From Streptomyces sp. NP-1717 (lineage in GTDB: Bacteria; Actinomycetota; Actinomycetes; Streptomycetales; Streptomycetaceae), in NCBI RefSeq assembly GCF_022695985.1, contig NZ_JAAPBF010000043.1, positions 1 through 40,832 on the forward strand: DNA of 40,832 nucleotides. Reading direction: 5' to 3'. Shown here in pieces: positions 15,798-23,965 of this stretch; positions within the stretch are counted from its first letter, which is position 1, and each line of letters opens with the position of its first letter. Both the position numbers and the translations under genes were made by a program. The notes beneath the pieces were generated by a model that was not told the DNA's origin, did not search any database, and was given only the letters and a program-made list of their open reading frames with translations.

Positions 15798-16675
15798 TGC
15801 GCGTACTGGTCACCGGAGCCGCCGGACACATCGGCGGCCATGTCATCGACGACCTGCTGGCCCACGGCCACCGGATCGTCGCCACCGACCTCGTCCCCGT
15901 CGACGACCCCCGGCTGGACCGCGTCCACACCGGCGATCTGAGCGATCCCGGCCTCGTACGCGACGCCATGGCCGGCGCCGACGCCGTCGTCCACCTGGGC
16001 GCGATTCCGCACCCCAACTCCGACGACGACAGTGCCCTGTTCGCCACCAACTGCCTCACCGCGCACCGGGTCCTGGACGAGGCGGGCCGCACCGGCGTCC
16101 GCCGTGTCGTCGCCGCCTCCAGCCTGGCGGCGGTGGGACTCGCCTGGTCGCCGCGGCCGCAGTCCCCGCGCTACGTACCGCTGGACGAGGAACACCCCAC
16201 ACTCGTCCAGGACCCGTACGGGCTCTCCAAGGTCGTGCTGGAGGAGACGGCCCGTGCCACCCACCGGCGCCACGGCACCGACATCGTCTGTATGCGCTTC
16301 CCGTTCACCGGCACCGGCGAGCGGCTGGCGAGGCAACTCGCCGCCGTACGCGACGATCCGGCCGCCCACCGGACGGACCTGTGGGGGTGGCTCGACACCA
16401 GGGACGCCGCGAGGGCCGTACGGTACGCGCTCCACGCCGAACTGACGGGCTGTCATGTGCTCAACGTGGCGGCCGAGGACACCTCGTCGCCCCTGCCGAC
16501 GGCCCGACTGCTCGACGAGCACCATCCCGGTGTGCCGTACTTCGCCGAGCTGACCGGCCACGCCTCGCTGTTCGACACCACGGCGTGCGCGCGGCTGCTC
16601 GGCTTCGCCCCGAAGCACCGCAGGAACGCGCTCGACGCGGACGCCGGGGCCGGCGCCCCAGCGGGTGACGGGTGA
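15797..16675 (+). CDS. NAD-dependent epimerase/dehydratase, uronate-dehydrogenase-like
   Basis: 292 residues. Extended short-chain dehydrogenase: GAAGHIGGH nucleotide-binding motif at residues 7-15, VVHLGAIPHP, serine in VVAASSLAAVG, and the catalytic pair Y-G-L-S-K. Length and the short C-terminal part resemble bacterial uronate dehydrogenases, which oxidise hexuronates to aldaric-acid lactones; that specificity is inferred. It is coupled to the sugar importer and faces a sugar-acid dehydratase across the IclR gene. An NDP-sugar epimerase is less likely because no other nucleotide-sugar genes are nearby. The C-terminal tail is Ala/Gly-rich and probably disordered. Confidence 0.85.
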   Translation: MRVLVTGAAGHIGGHVIDDLLAHGHRIVATDLVPVDDPRLDRVHTGDLSDPGLVRDAMAGADAVVHLGAIPHPNSDDDSALFATNCLTAHRVLDEAGRTGVRRVVAASSLAAVGLAWSPRPQSPRYVPLDEEHPTLVQDPYGLSKVVLEETARATHRRHGTDIVCMRFPFTGTGERLARQLAAVRDDPAAHRTDLWGWLDTRDAARAVRYALHAELTGCHVLNVAAEDTSSPLPTARLLDEHHPGVPYFAELTGHASLFDTTACARLLGFAPKHRRNALDADAGAGAPAGDG

Positions 16676-16748
16676 CGGACGCCGGGGCGAGCGCCGCACA
16701 AGCGGCGTGAACGGCCCGCCGGCCTCGCGATTCGTCCCCGCACCCCAC

Positions 16749-16778
16749 TGACGTGCCCGCGGGACGTGGGGTTAGAGT
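16749..16778 (+). promoter_or_regulatory. Candidate promoter of the GNAT gene
   Basis: TGACGT (16749-16754), 18-base spacer, TAGAGT (16773-16778), about 44 bases before the GNAT start. The 146-bp gap after the epimerase gene has no other visible feature. Confidence 0.35.
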
Positions 16779-16821
16779 CGGGCGCGCCGCCCCTGCGGCG
16801 GAGAATCGGAGAACGCGCACC

Positions 16822-17382
16822 ATGACCACCGCACCGCACCCCGCTCCCGGTCGGCTCACCTTCCGGGACGCCACCGCAGAAGACGTCGATCCGCTCGTCG
16901 CGCTCATAGAGGCCGCCTATCGCGGCAAGGACGCCCGCGCCTCCTGGACCTCCGAGACCGACCTGCTGGGCGGCCAGCGCACCGACGTACGGGGCGTCCT
17001 CGAAGTGATCGAGGCCCCCGGCAGCCGCCTGCTGATGGTCGAGGCGGACGGCGTACTCGTCGCCTGCTGCCAGCTGGAGCACCGCGGCCCCGCCGCGTAC
17101 TTCGGCATGTTCGCCGTCCACCCGGACGCGCAGGGCGGCGGTCTCGGCAAGCGCGTCATCGCCGAGGCGGAGCGCCGGGCCCGTGCGGAGTGGGGCGCCG
17201 GCGAGATGCACATGACCGTGATAATCCAGCGCGTGGATCTGATCGCCTGGTACGAGCGCCGCGGCTATCGCCGTACGGGGCAGCTCACCCCCTTCCCGTA
17301 CGACGACGAGCGCTTCGGTATACCGAAGCGCGAGGGTCTGGCGTTCGAGCTGCTGGTCAAGGCGCTGGACCAGGAAGCCTGA
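16822..17382 (+). CDS. GNAT-family N-acetyltransferase
   Basis: 186 residues from ATG 16822, with GGAG about ten bases upstream. The acetyl-CoA-binding motif A is clear: FGMFAVHPDAQGGGLGKRVIAEAE, with the Q/R-x-x-G-x-G/A pyrophosphate loop. Motif B ends in AWYERRGYRRTG, the usual GNAT C-terminal signature. The acceptor substrate cannot be inferred. It is monocistronic, between the sugar operon and a convergent phosphodiesterase gene with a shared terminator. Confidence 0.9.
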   Translation: MTTAPHPAPGRLTFRDATAEDVDPLVALIEAAYRGKDARASWTSETDLLGGQRTDVRGVLEVIEAPGSRLLMVEADGVLVACCQLEHRGPAAYFGMFAVHPDAQGGGLGKRVIAEAERRARAEWGAGEMHMTVIIQRVDLIAWYERRGYRRTGQLTPFPYDDERFGIPKREGLAFELLVKALDQEA

Positions 17383-17408
17383 CCGACGACGCCCGGCGGC
17401 CACACCCG

Positions 17409-17437
17409 ACGGCGGCCCGTCCCGGCCGGGCCGCCGT
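17409..17437. terminator. Bidirectional terminator between GNAT and phosphodiesterase genes
   Basis: ACGGCGGCCCG (17409-17419), 7-base loop, CGGGCCGCCGT (17427-17437). The perfect 11-bp G+C stem is in the 65-bp convergent gap. Confidence 0.8.
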
Positions 17438-17447
17438 ACCGGCGCCG

Positions 17448-18131
17448 TCAGGCCGTGAAACGGCCGGTGCGCCGGATCTCCGGGAAGTCGGTGGTCGCCC
17501 CGTCCAGGCCGAACGCCCTGACCAGCCGCAACTGGTCGGGGGTGTTCACCACCCAGCCGATGACCCCGAGCTCCGCCGCGTGCGCCCGCTCGACGACCTC
17601 CAGCGTCAGGCGCCGGATGTTCAGCGCGAGCGAGTCCGCGCCCACCGCGACCGCCCTGTCGACCACGTCGGCGCTCCACCGGCTGGCGATCAGCACCGTC
17701 CGTACACCCGGCACCAGGGCGGAGATCTCGGCGACGGCCTCGTCGTGGAACGAGGACACCTCCACCCGTCCCACGAGCTTGCGCCGGTGCATCACCTCGG
17801 CCAGCGCGCGGGCCGCCGCCACATCCTTGATCTCCGCCTGGAGCGGTGACCCCACCGCGTCCAGGACCTCTTCGAAGACCGGCACCCGCTCGCCCCGCCC
17901 CGCGTCGAGCTCCCGCAGCTCGGCGAGGGTCCGGTCGGCGATCGGCCCCGTTCCGTCGGTGGTGCGGTCCAGTTCGGCGTCGTGCATGACGACGAGTGCG
18001 CCGTCCTTGCTCAGATGGAGGTCGAGCTCGATGGCGTCCATACCGGCTCGTTCGGCGTGCCGGAAGGAGCGCAGGGTGTTCTCCGGTTCGACACCCATCA
18101 CTCCACGATGACCGATGGTGAGGAAAGTCAA
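17448..18131 (-). CDS. Glycerophosphodiester phosphodiesterase family protein
   Basis: 227 residues if started at TTG 18131, which begins LTFLTIGHRG directly before the conserved fold. The frame stays open further upstream, but those codons show no family similarity. The GDPD catalytic motifs are present: GHRG, EPENTLRSF, IELDLHLSKDG, VVMHD and AEIKD. The C-terminal GWVVNTPDQL and GATTDFPE close the barrel. No signal peptide, so a cytoplasmic glycerophosphodiesterase is likely. It is monocistronic and divergent from the DUF6421 operon. TTG starts are uncommon and would lower expression. The exact start is less sure than the family. Confidence 0.88.
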   Translation of the reverse strand: MTFLTIGHRGVMGVEPENTLRSFRHAERAGMDAIELDLHLSKDGALVVMHDAELDRTTDGTGPIADRTLAELRELDAGRGERVPVFEEVLDAVGSPLQAEIKDVAAARALAEVMHRRKLVGRVEVSSFHDEAVAEISALVPGVRTVLIASRWSADVVDRAVAVGADSLALNIRRLTLEVVERAHAAELGVIGWVVNTPDQLRLVRAFGLDGATTDFPEIRRTGRFTA

Positions 18132-18249
18132 GGCTGACTCGCTTCCGTCGTCGGCGGCTCCCGCGCGGCGCTGGTGCCCCACGCGGCACGGCGGCAGCCT
18201 AACGGTCAGCGCGCCGGACGGACCCGGGTCGGAGCCGTGCGCGCCGGAG

Positions 18250-18276
18250 CCTGCCGTCCGTACTGCCAACGGCAGG
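18250..18276. promoter_or_regulatory. Inverted repeat in the GDPD/DUF6421 divergent gap
   Basis: CCTGCCGT (18250-18257), 11-base spacer, ACGGCAGG (18269-18276) in the 261-bp gap between divergent genes. It could be an operator or a small hairpin. No promoter boxes can be assigned nearby with confidence. Confidence 0.35.
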
Positions 18277-18392
18277 AAAATCGCCCGTAAACCTTGAGTG
18301 CGGCAGGATAATTTGTCTCGCGCTCCCTTGTGCGGGAGAATCAGAGACCTATACGGTGCTTTGACGCCCGCTTCTCCCGTGGAGGACGTGAC

Positions 18393-19790
18393 ATGACGGA
18401 AATTCTTGTGCAGGACCGGACCGCACGGCATTCGGCCGACGACGAGCCGGTGATCGGGCACCCCGCCTGGACCGAGCTCAAGAACGCCGTCGAGGAGATC
18501 CGCCCCTGGCAGTCCAAGGACGGCTCCATAGATTTCGACGCGGAGCAGGCGCCCTCACGCGCCCTCGCCGACGTCACGCTCGACCGTGTGATCGCCGCCG
18601 TCGAACAGCTCTCACCCCTGCTGCCGCACGACGCCGCGTACCACCGGGCGCTCGTCACGGACCTCCGCAACTGGGGCGACGGAGCCTTCGCCGTACCCGA
18701 CTTCCTGGACTCGCTGCTGGCCTTCCAGCCGGCGGCCGACCGCGTGGACCGGCTCCAGCACCTGGTCGTCTTCCCCATGTACACGCAGAACGGCAACCCG
18801 GACCGCAACCTCGAAGCGGTCGTCCTGCGCATGGTCTGGCCCGAGTGGCTCTCCGAGCTGGAGCGCACCCGCTACGACAACCCCCTCTTCTGTGGCATCA
18901 CCTTCGAGGACTTCACCGCCGGGTACGACACCAACTCCGCGGTCCTCTTCCCCGAGACGATCGCCGTCCGGCAGGCCCCCGAGCGGTTCAGCTGGGGCGG
19001 CATCTTCTGCGACCGCGAGGCGGCCCGCTTCCGCCGCGTCACCGAGGCCGCCGTCGGGATCCTCGGCGTGGAACTCCCCGACGACATCCGCGAGATGATC
19101 GGCGACCAGGACCGCTGCCAGCAGGCGTTCGTACTCTGGGACATGATCCACGACCGCACCCACAGCCACGGCGACCTGCCGTTCGACCCCTTCATGATCA
19201 AGCAGCGCCAGCCGTTCTGGATGTACGGCCTGGAGGAGCTGCGCTGCGACCTCACCGCCTTCCGTGAGGCCGTGAAGCTGCAGGCCGACGGCGTCACCCA
19301 GGGCCGCGACGTGCAGTACGCGGTCCTCTTCGACCGGATGTTCCGCTTCCCCGTCACCGGCGCCCGCGAGCGCAACTACGACGGCCTCGGCGGCCAGCTG
19401 CTCTTCTCCTACCTCCACCAGCACGACGTGGTGCGCTGGACCGACAACACCCTGCGCATCGACTGGGAGAGGGCCCCGGAGGTCACCCAGCGGCTCCTGG
19501 ACGAGATCGAGACCCTCTACCGGGCCGGTATCGACCGCCCGAAGCTGGTCCACTGGTTCGCCGCCTACGACCTCGTATCCACCTATCTGGCCCCGCACCC
19601 CGGATCCCGCTGGGCCAAGGGCCCGGACGCCCTGGACCTGGATCTGCCCCCGCGCAAGCTGGTGGACGACGTGCTTCCCGACGAGTTTCCGCTCAGCATG
19701 TTCTACGAGGCACTGGCCAAGAAGCTCAAGACCGTGATCGCCTCGACCAAGGGCATCACGGCGGCCGGTGCCGAGCAGCGGGCCGCGTGA
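18393..19790 (+). CDS. DUF6421 family protein
   Basis: 465 residues from ATG 18393 with GGAGG at 18381-18385. The sequence matches my memory of the DUF6421 family, highly conserved in streptomycetes (for example HPAWTELKNAVEEIRPWQSK, FPMYTQNGNPDRNLEAVVLR, SWGGIFCDREAARFRR). No function is known to me. A His/Asp cluster, HDRTHSHGD at residues 253-261, followed by LPFDPFMIKQRQPFW, looks like a potential metal site; this is inference. No signal peptide or membrane segment. It heads an operon with an SDR protein and a PLP-dependent lyase, so a metabolic role is more likely than a structural one. Confidence 0.88.
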   Translation: MTEILVQDRTARHSADDEPVIGHPAWTELKNAVEEIRPWQSKDGSIDFDAEQAPSRALADVTLDRVIAAVEQLSPLLPHDAAYHRALVTDLRNWGDGAFAVPDFLDSLLAFQPAADRVDRLQHLVVFPMYTQNGNPDRNLEAVVLRMVWPEWLSELERTRYDNPLFCGITFEDFTAGYDTNSAVLFPETIAVRQAPERFSWGGIFCDREAARFRRVTEAAVGILGVELPDDIREMIGDQDRCQQAFVLWDMIHDRTHSHGDLPFDPFMIKQRQPFWMYGLEELRCDLTAFREAVKLQADGVTQGRDVQYAVLFDRMFRFPVTGARERNYDGLGGQLLFSYLHQHDVVRWTDNTLRIDWERAPEVTQRLLDEIETLYRAGIDRPKLVHWFAAYDLVSTYLAPHPGSRWAKGPDALDLDLPPRKLVDDVLPDEFPLSMFYEALAKKLKTVIASTKGITAAGAEQRAA

Positions 19791-19863
19791 GCCCACGACC
19801 CGACCGGGCCGCGACAGCGAGGCCCACGCCGACAACGACAACGCCGACACGGGGGACACCGGA

Positions 19864-20652
19864 ATGACGGAGACGACGACCATGAGCGGAAGCGGCGGAA
19901 CGGGCGCGCTGGACGGCGCCCTCGTGGCGGTCGCGGGCGCCGGCGGGCCCGCAGGGCGCGCGACCCTGCTGCGCCTCGCCGCGGCCGGAGCGACCGTCGT
20001 CGGCGCCGACGCGGACGCGGAGAGCCTCGCCGAGGCCGTCGACGCCGCACGCCGGGCCCACAGCGGCGCCACCGTCACCGGCGACACAGTCGACCTCCTC
20101 GATCCGGCGGCCACCCGCGCCTGGGCGGCCAGGGTCGAGCAGGACCACGGGAAGGGCCGGAGCGGTGTCGACGGGCTGGTCCACCTCGTCGGCGGCTGGC
20201 GCGGCGGCAAGACCTTCGCCGACACCGACCTCGCCGACTGGGACCTGCTGGAGAAGCTGCTGATCCGCACCGTCCAGCACACCTCCCTCGCCTTCCACGA
20301 CGGGCTGCTGCGCAGCGACCGGGGCCGCTACGTACTGGTCAGCGCCGCCGGCGCGAGCAGGCCCACGGCGGGCAACGCCGCCTACGCGGCGGCCAAGGCG
20401 GCGGCCGAGGCCTGGACGCTGGCGCTGGGTGACGACTTCCGCAAGGCCGGGGGCGATGAGGGACCGCGCGCGGCGGCTGCGATCCTGGTCATCAAGGCAC
20501 TGGTGCACGACGCGATGCGCGCCGAGCGCCCCAATGCGAAGTTCGCGGGCTTCACGGACGCCGGAGAGCTGGCCGACGCCATCGCCGGAGTCTGGGACCG
20601 GCCCGCCGGTGAAGTGAACGGAAACCGCCTGTGGCTGACCCCCGAGTCATGA
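19864..20652 (+). CDS. Short-chain dehydrogenase/reductase family protein
   Basis: 262 residues from ATG 19864; ATG 19882 is an alternative six codons later. The Rossmann motif is AGAGGPAGRATLLRLAAAG, close to the classical TGxxxGxG pattern but with substitutions. VLVSAAGAS provides the active-site Ser region, and the catalytic Tyr and Lys lie in AAYAAAKAA. The gene sits 73 bases after DUF6421 and overlaps the lyase gene by ATGA, so it is the middle gene of a three-gene operon. Substrate unknown. Confidence 0.87.
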   Translation: MTETTTMSGSGGTGALDGALVAVAGAGGPAGRATLLRLAAAGATVVGADADAESLAEAVDAARRAHSGATVTGDTVDLLDPAATRAWAARVEQDHGKGRSGVDGLVHLVGGWRGGKTFADTDLADWDLLEKLLIRTVQHTSLAFHDGLLRSDRGRYVLVSAAGASRPTAGNAAYAAAKAAAEAWTLALGDDFRKAGGDEGPRAAAAILVIKALVHDAMRAERPNAKFAGFTDAGELADAIAGVWDRPAGEVNGNRLWLTPES

Positions 20653-21719
20653 GGGCCCGTACGACGGCCGCGCGTGCGCACCACGACCCCGAGACGCGCG
20701 GTTTCGCCAGCGACAACTACGCCGGCGCCCACCCCGAGGTCCTGGCCGCGCTCGCCCTCGCCAACGGCGGTCACCAGATCGCGTACGGCGAGGACGAGTA
20801 CACCGACCACCTCCAGCGCGTCATGCACGGCCACTTCGGCCCCACCGCGAAGGCGTACCCCGTCTTCAACGGCACCGGGGCGAACGTCGTCGCGCTCCAG
20901 GCCATGACCGACCGCTGGGGCGCGGTGATCTGCGCCGAGTCCGCGCACATCAACGTGGACGAGGGCGGGGCGCCCGAGCGGGTCGGCGGGCTCAAACTGC
21001 TGAGCGTGCCGACCCCGGACGGCAAACTCACCCCGGAGCTGGTCGACCGGCAGGCCTGGGGCTTCGACGACGAGCACCGTGCCATGCCGCAGGTCGTGTC
21101 GATCACCCAGAACACCGAACTGGGCACGGTCTACACCCCGGACGAGATCCGGGCGCTGTGCGAGCACGCCCACGGGCGGGGCATGAAGGTCCATCTCGAC
21201 GGGGCCCGGATATCCAACGCCGCCGCCTTCCTCGACGTGCCGATGCGCACCTTCACCAACACCGTCGGTGTGGACGTGCTGAGTTACGGCGGCACGAAGA
21301 ACGGCGCGATCTTCGGCGAGGCCGTCGTCGTGATCGACCCGGACGCGGTGCGCGCGATGAAGCGGCTGCGCAAGCTGTCGATGCAGCTCAGCTCCAAGAT
21401 GCGGTTCGTCTCCGTGCAGTTGGAGGCGCTGCTCGCCGGTGATCTGTGGCTGCGCAACGCCCGGCACAGCAACGCGATGGCGCAGCGGCTCGCCGACGGC
21501 GTACGCGGGATCGACGGCGTCGAGATCCTGCACCCCGTCCAGGCCAACGCCGTCTTCGCCCGGCTGCCGCACGACGTGAGCGTCCGCCTCCAGCGGCGAT
21601 TCCGCTTCTACTTCTGGGACGAGGCGGCGGGCGACGTGCGCTGGATGTGCGCCTTCGACACCACCGAGGACGACGTCGACGCGTTCGTCCAGGCCCTCAA
21701 GGAAGAGATGGCCGATTAG
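20649..21719 (+). CDS. Threonine aldolase-like PLP-dependent beta-eliminating lyase
   Basis: 356 residues from ATG 20649, overlapping the SDR stop as ATGA. The fold is the threonine-aldolase/beta-eliminating lyase type: FASDNYAGAHPEVL, VFNGTGANVVALQ, ITQNTELGTVYTPDEI, KVHLDGARISNAA, and the PLP lysine at 217 in SYGGTKNGAIFGE. Low-specificity threonine aldolases cleave L-threonine and other beta-hydroxy amino acids to glycine and an aldehyde. The partnership with an SDR could couple aldehyde or beta-hydroxy amino acid conversion, which is inference. Confidence 0.9.
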   Translation: MRARTTAARAHHDPETRGFASDNYAGAHPEVLAALALANGGHQIAYGEDEYTDHLQRVMHGHFGPTAKAYPVFNGTGANVVALQAMTDRWGAVICAESAHINVDEGGAPERVGGLKLLSVPTPDGKLTPELVDRQAWGFDDEHRAMPQVVSITQNTELGTVYTPDEIRALCEHAHGRGMKVHLDGARISNAAAFLDVPMRTFTNTVGVDVLSYGGTKNGAIFGEAVVVIDPDAVRAMKRLRKLSMQLSSKMRFVSVQLEALLAGDLWLRNARHSNAMAQRLADGVRGIDGVEILHPVQANAVFARLPHDVSVRLQRRFRFYFWDEAAGDVRWMCAFDTTEDDVDAFVQALKEEMAD

Positions 21720-21840
21720 CGCCTGAAACAAGACAAGCCCTCACCCAGGAGCGGGAACCTCGGGCTGGGCGGTGCATTACAGTGGACCTCATGGTGTGCC
21801 GTGGTGCACCGCTTCCGTATGTCCCGAGGCAAGGCTGACG

Positions 21841-22533
21841 ATGACCCTGACTCTCACCGTGTCGGACGAGGTGCACACCCTCGTCCCCGGCTTCACCCCG
21901 CTCGCCGTCGAGGCCCACGGCCTGGTGAACGGCCCCAGCAACGAGGCCAGTTCGGCGCTGCTGGACGACGCCGCCCGCCGGCTCACCGAACGCCTCGACG
22001 GGCGCGCGCCGCACGAGGACCCGCACATGGTCGCCTGGCGCGCGGCGTACTCGGCCTTCGGCAGCAAGCCGTCCCGTACCCGCAACTCCGCCGAGGCGCT
22101 GGCCAAGCGGGCGCTCGCCGACGGCGGTCTGCCCCGGATCAATCTCCTGGTCGATCTCTACAACGCGATCAGCGTGGCCCATCTGATCCCCGTCGGCGGC
22201 GAGGACATCGACAGCGTCGTGGGCGCCATGCGGCTCGTACGGGCCACCGGCGACGAACCGTTCCACACCGCCGCGGGCGGCGAGCCCGTCGTCGAACACC
22301 CGGACGCCGGCGAGGTGGTGTGGCGCGACGACGAGGGCGTCACCTGCCGTCGCTGGAACTGGCGCCAGGGCGTGCGTACCCGGCTCACCGAGGAGTCGGT
22401 CAACGCGGTCTTCCTGCTGGAGAGCCTGGCCCCCATGAGCCGCGCGGCACTTGACGCCGCGGGTACCGAACTCGCCGAATCCCTGGAGAAGTTGAGCCCC
22501 GGGGCACGGATCACCGTCCACCCCGCGGGCTGA
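21841..22533 (+). CDS. B3/4 domain protein (PheRS beta-like tRNA-editing fold)
   Basis: 230 residues from ATG 21841, with AGG seven bases upstream. The B3/4 fold of phenylalanyl-tRNA synthetase beta chain is recognised from AWRAAYSAFGSKPSRTRNSAEAL, LPRINLLVDLYNAISVAHLIPVGGEDID and the C-terminal CRRWNWRQGVRTRLTEES segment. Free-standing B3/4 proteins are presumed to bind or edit mischarged aminoacyl-tRNA, though few have been tested. It follows the lyase by 121 bases and may be a separate unit; a TACAGT at 21778-21783 could be its -10 without a clear -35. It converges on the acyltransferase gene. Confidence 0.85.
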   Translation: MTLTLTVSDEVHTLVPGFTPLAVEAHGLVNGPSNEASSALLDDAARRLTERLDGRAPHEDPHMVAWRAAYSAFGSKPSRTRNSAEALAKRALADGGLPRINLLVDLYNAISVAHLIPVGGEDIDSVVGAMRLVRATGDEPFHTAAGGEPVVEHPDAGEVVWRDDEGVTCRRWNWRQGVRTRLTEESVNAVFLLESLAPMSRAALDAAGTELAESLEKLSPGARITVHPAG

Positions 22534-22542
22534 CGTCCCACC

Positions 22543-22582
22543 CGGCGACCGCTCCAGCAGTGACGTTTCGGTGCGGTCGCCG
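22543..22582. terminator. Bidirectional terminator between B3/4 and acyltransferase genes
   Basis: CGGCGACCGC (22543-22552), 20-base loop, GCGGTCGCCG (22573-22582), in the 60-bp convergent gap. The stem is perfect over 10 bp, with a long loop. Confidence 0.65.
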
Positions 22583-22593
22583 CCGGGGCCCGC

Positions 22594-23316
22594 TCAGTTG
22601 GCCTCGCGGACCTCGGCCGGTGTCGGAGCCGTACCGCCGAGGTGCGCCGGTACCCACCAGGTGTCGCTCGCGTCCCTGGGCCGTACCGGATAGGCGCGCT
22701 GGGCCGCTTCGAGCAGCTCCTGCACCCGCTCGCGCAGCCGCCGCGTGATCGCCCCCGCGTACTGGTCGGTGGGAGCCTCCAGCGGCTCACCGACCCGCAT
22801 CGTCACGGGGATGTGGCTGCGCCGGAAGTTGCGCGGGCGTCCCTTGGTCCAGATCCGCTGGGTGCCCCACAGCGCCATCGGGATCAGCGGCACACCCGCC
22901 TCCTGCGCCAGGCGCGCCGCGCCCGACTTGAAGGACTTGAGCGTGAACGACTGGGAGATGGTCGCCTCGGGGAACACACCGACGATCTCGCCGGAGCGCA
23001 GCGAGTCGAGCGCGTGCGCGTAGGCGCTCTCGCCCTGCTTCCGGTCGACCGGGATGTGTTTCATGCCGCGCATGAGCGGCCCCGAGACCTTGTGACGGAA
23101 GACGGAGTCCTTCGCCATGAAGCGCACGAGCCGCTTCTGGGGGAGCGCGGTGAGCCCGGTGAAGACGAAGTCCAGATAGCTGATGTGGTTGCTGACGAGC
23201 ACGGCGCCGCCGGTACGCGGGATGTTCTCGGAGCCCTGAGTCTCGATCTTGAGGTCCAGCGCCTTGAACATCGTGCGGGCGGCGCCGACGACCGGCCGGT
23301 AGACGAGCTCTGCCAT
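22594..23316 (-). CDS. 1-acyl-sn-glycerol-3-phosphate acyltransferase family protein
   Basis: 240 residues from ATG 23316 (AELVYRPVVG); the frame is open upstream but is not family-like. The PlsC motifs are complete: NHISYLD (block I, HxxxxD), the KDSVFRHKVSGPLMRGM region, GVFPEATIS (block III, FPEGT-like with Ala for Gly), and VPLIPMALWGTQ (block IV). It should acylate a lysophospholipid at the inner face of the membrane. Monocistronic. The 176-bp gap to the DUF4395 gene shows nothing recognisable. Confidence 0.9.
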   Translation of the reverse strand: MAELVYRPVVGAARTMFKALDLKIETQGSENIPRTGGAVLVSNHISYLDFVFTGLTALPQKRLVRFMAKDSVFRHKVSGPLMRGMKHIPVDRKQGESAYAHALDSLRSGEIVGVFPEATISQSFTLKSFKSGAARLAQEAGVPLIPMALWGTQRIWTKGRPRNFRRSHIPVTMRVGEPLEAPTDQYAGAITRRLRERVQELLEAAQRAYPVRPRDASDTWWVPAHLGGTAPTPAEVREAN

Positions 23317-23492
23317 CTGGAGGAGACCCTTCTGTTCCCGGGGAGGGTTCTCCCGACGGAAGTTACGCAGCCGTAGGTTTTCGGCATTGGGCAGATCGTG
23401 CCCCAAACGAGGGCCTGTGGCCAGTCCTGCCGACGGCGCGGAGCGAGATTCTCATCACGTCATTCCCGGTTGTCCGGCACGTTCGCCGCAGC

Positions 23493-23909
23493 TCAACGCG
23501 GGGCGGCGGTCGTGCGGCGCAGCAGGAGATACAGCTCGCAGCCGAGGCAGTAGGCGAAGGCGGCGTTGAGGAAGGCGGCGGCCAGCGCGCAGGCGGTGGC
23601 GGCCAGGGCGAGCCAGAGCGGACCCCACAGATGGCCCGCCAACCCGGCCACGGCGAAGACCAGTCCGACCGCCTGGGCGAAGCGCGGCGGCCGCGGGGAC
23701 TCGAACTCCGTGGGCGGTCCGAGCCTCGGCCGTACGACGGTGCGGAACAGCCATCCGTACGGCGAGCGCCCCACACCGGCCAGCGCGCCCACCGCGAAAC
23801 ACAGGGCCTGCCAGCCCAGGAGCGCGCCGCTGCCGGTGACGAGCACCACGGCCAGGACGGCGGCGGTGACGGCCGCGCCGAAGCGGGGGCCCCTGACATC
23901 TATGTTCAT
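23493..23909 (-). CDS. DUF4395 membrane protein
   Basis: 138 residues from ATG 23909 (MNIDVRGPRFGAAV), which matches the usual DUF4395 start. Four hydrophobic segments are apparent. FEFPRPPRFAQ-type sequence (here FESPRPPRFAQAVGL) and FAYCLGCELYLLL, with its Cys-x-x-Cys pair, are family hallmarks. DUF4395 proteins often neighbour thioredoxin-like proteins and may help in thiol redox chemistry at the membrane. Here the thioredoxin gene is divergent, 56 bp away, in keeping with that link. Confidence 0.88.
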   Translation of the reverse strand: MNIDVRGPRFGAAVTAAVLAVVLVTGSGALLGWQALCFAVGALAGVGRSPYGWLFRTVVRPRLGPPTEFESPRPPRFAQAVGLVFAVAGLAGHLWGPLWLALAATACALAAAFLNAAFAYCLGCELYLLLRRTTAAPR

Positions 23910-23965
23910 GACACCAGCATCACTCAGGGCCGCCCGGCCGGGAACGCGGAATATTTTGCGGTCGT

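Noticed and set aside
18284..18312. GATAAT (18307-18312) as the -10 of the DUF6421 promoter
   Set aside because: No acceptable -35 at 16-18 bases upstream; TTGAGT is too close.
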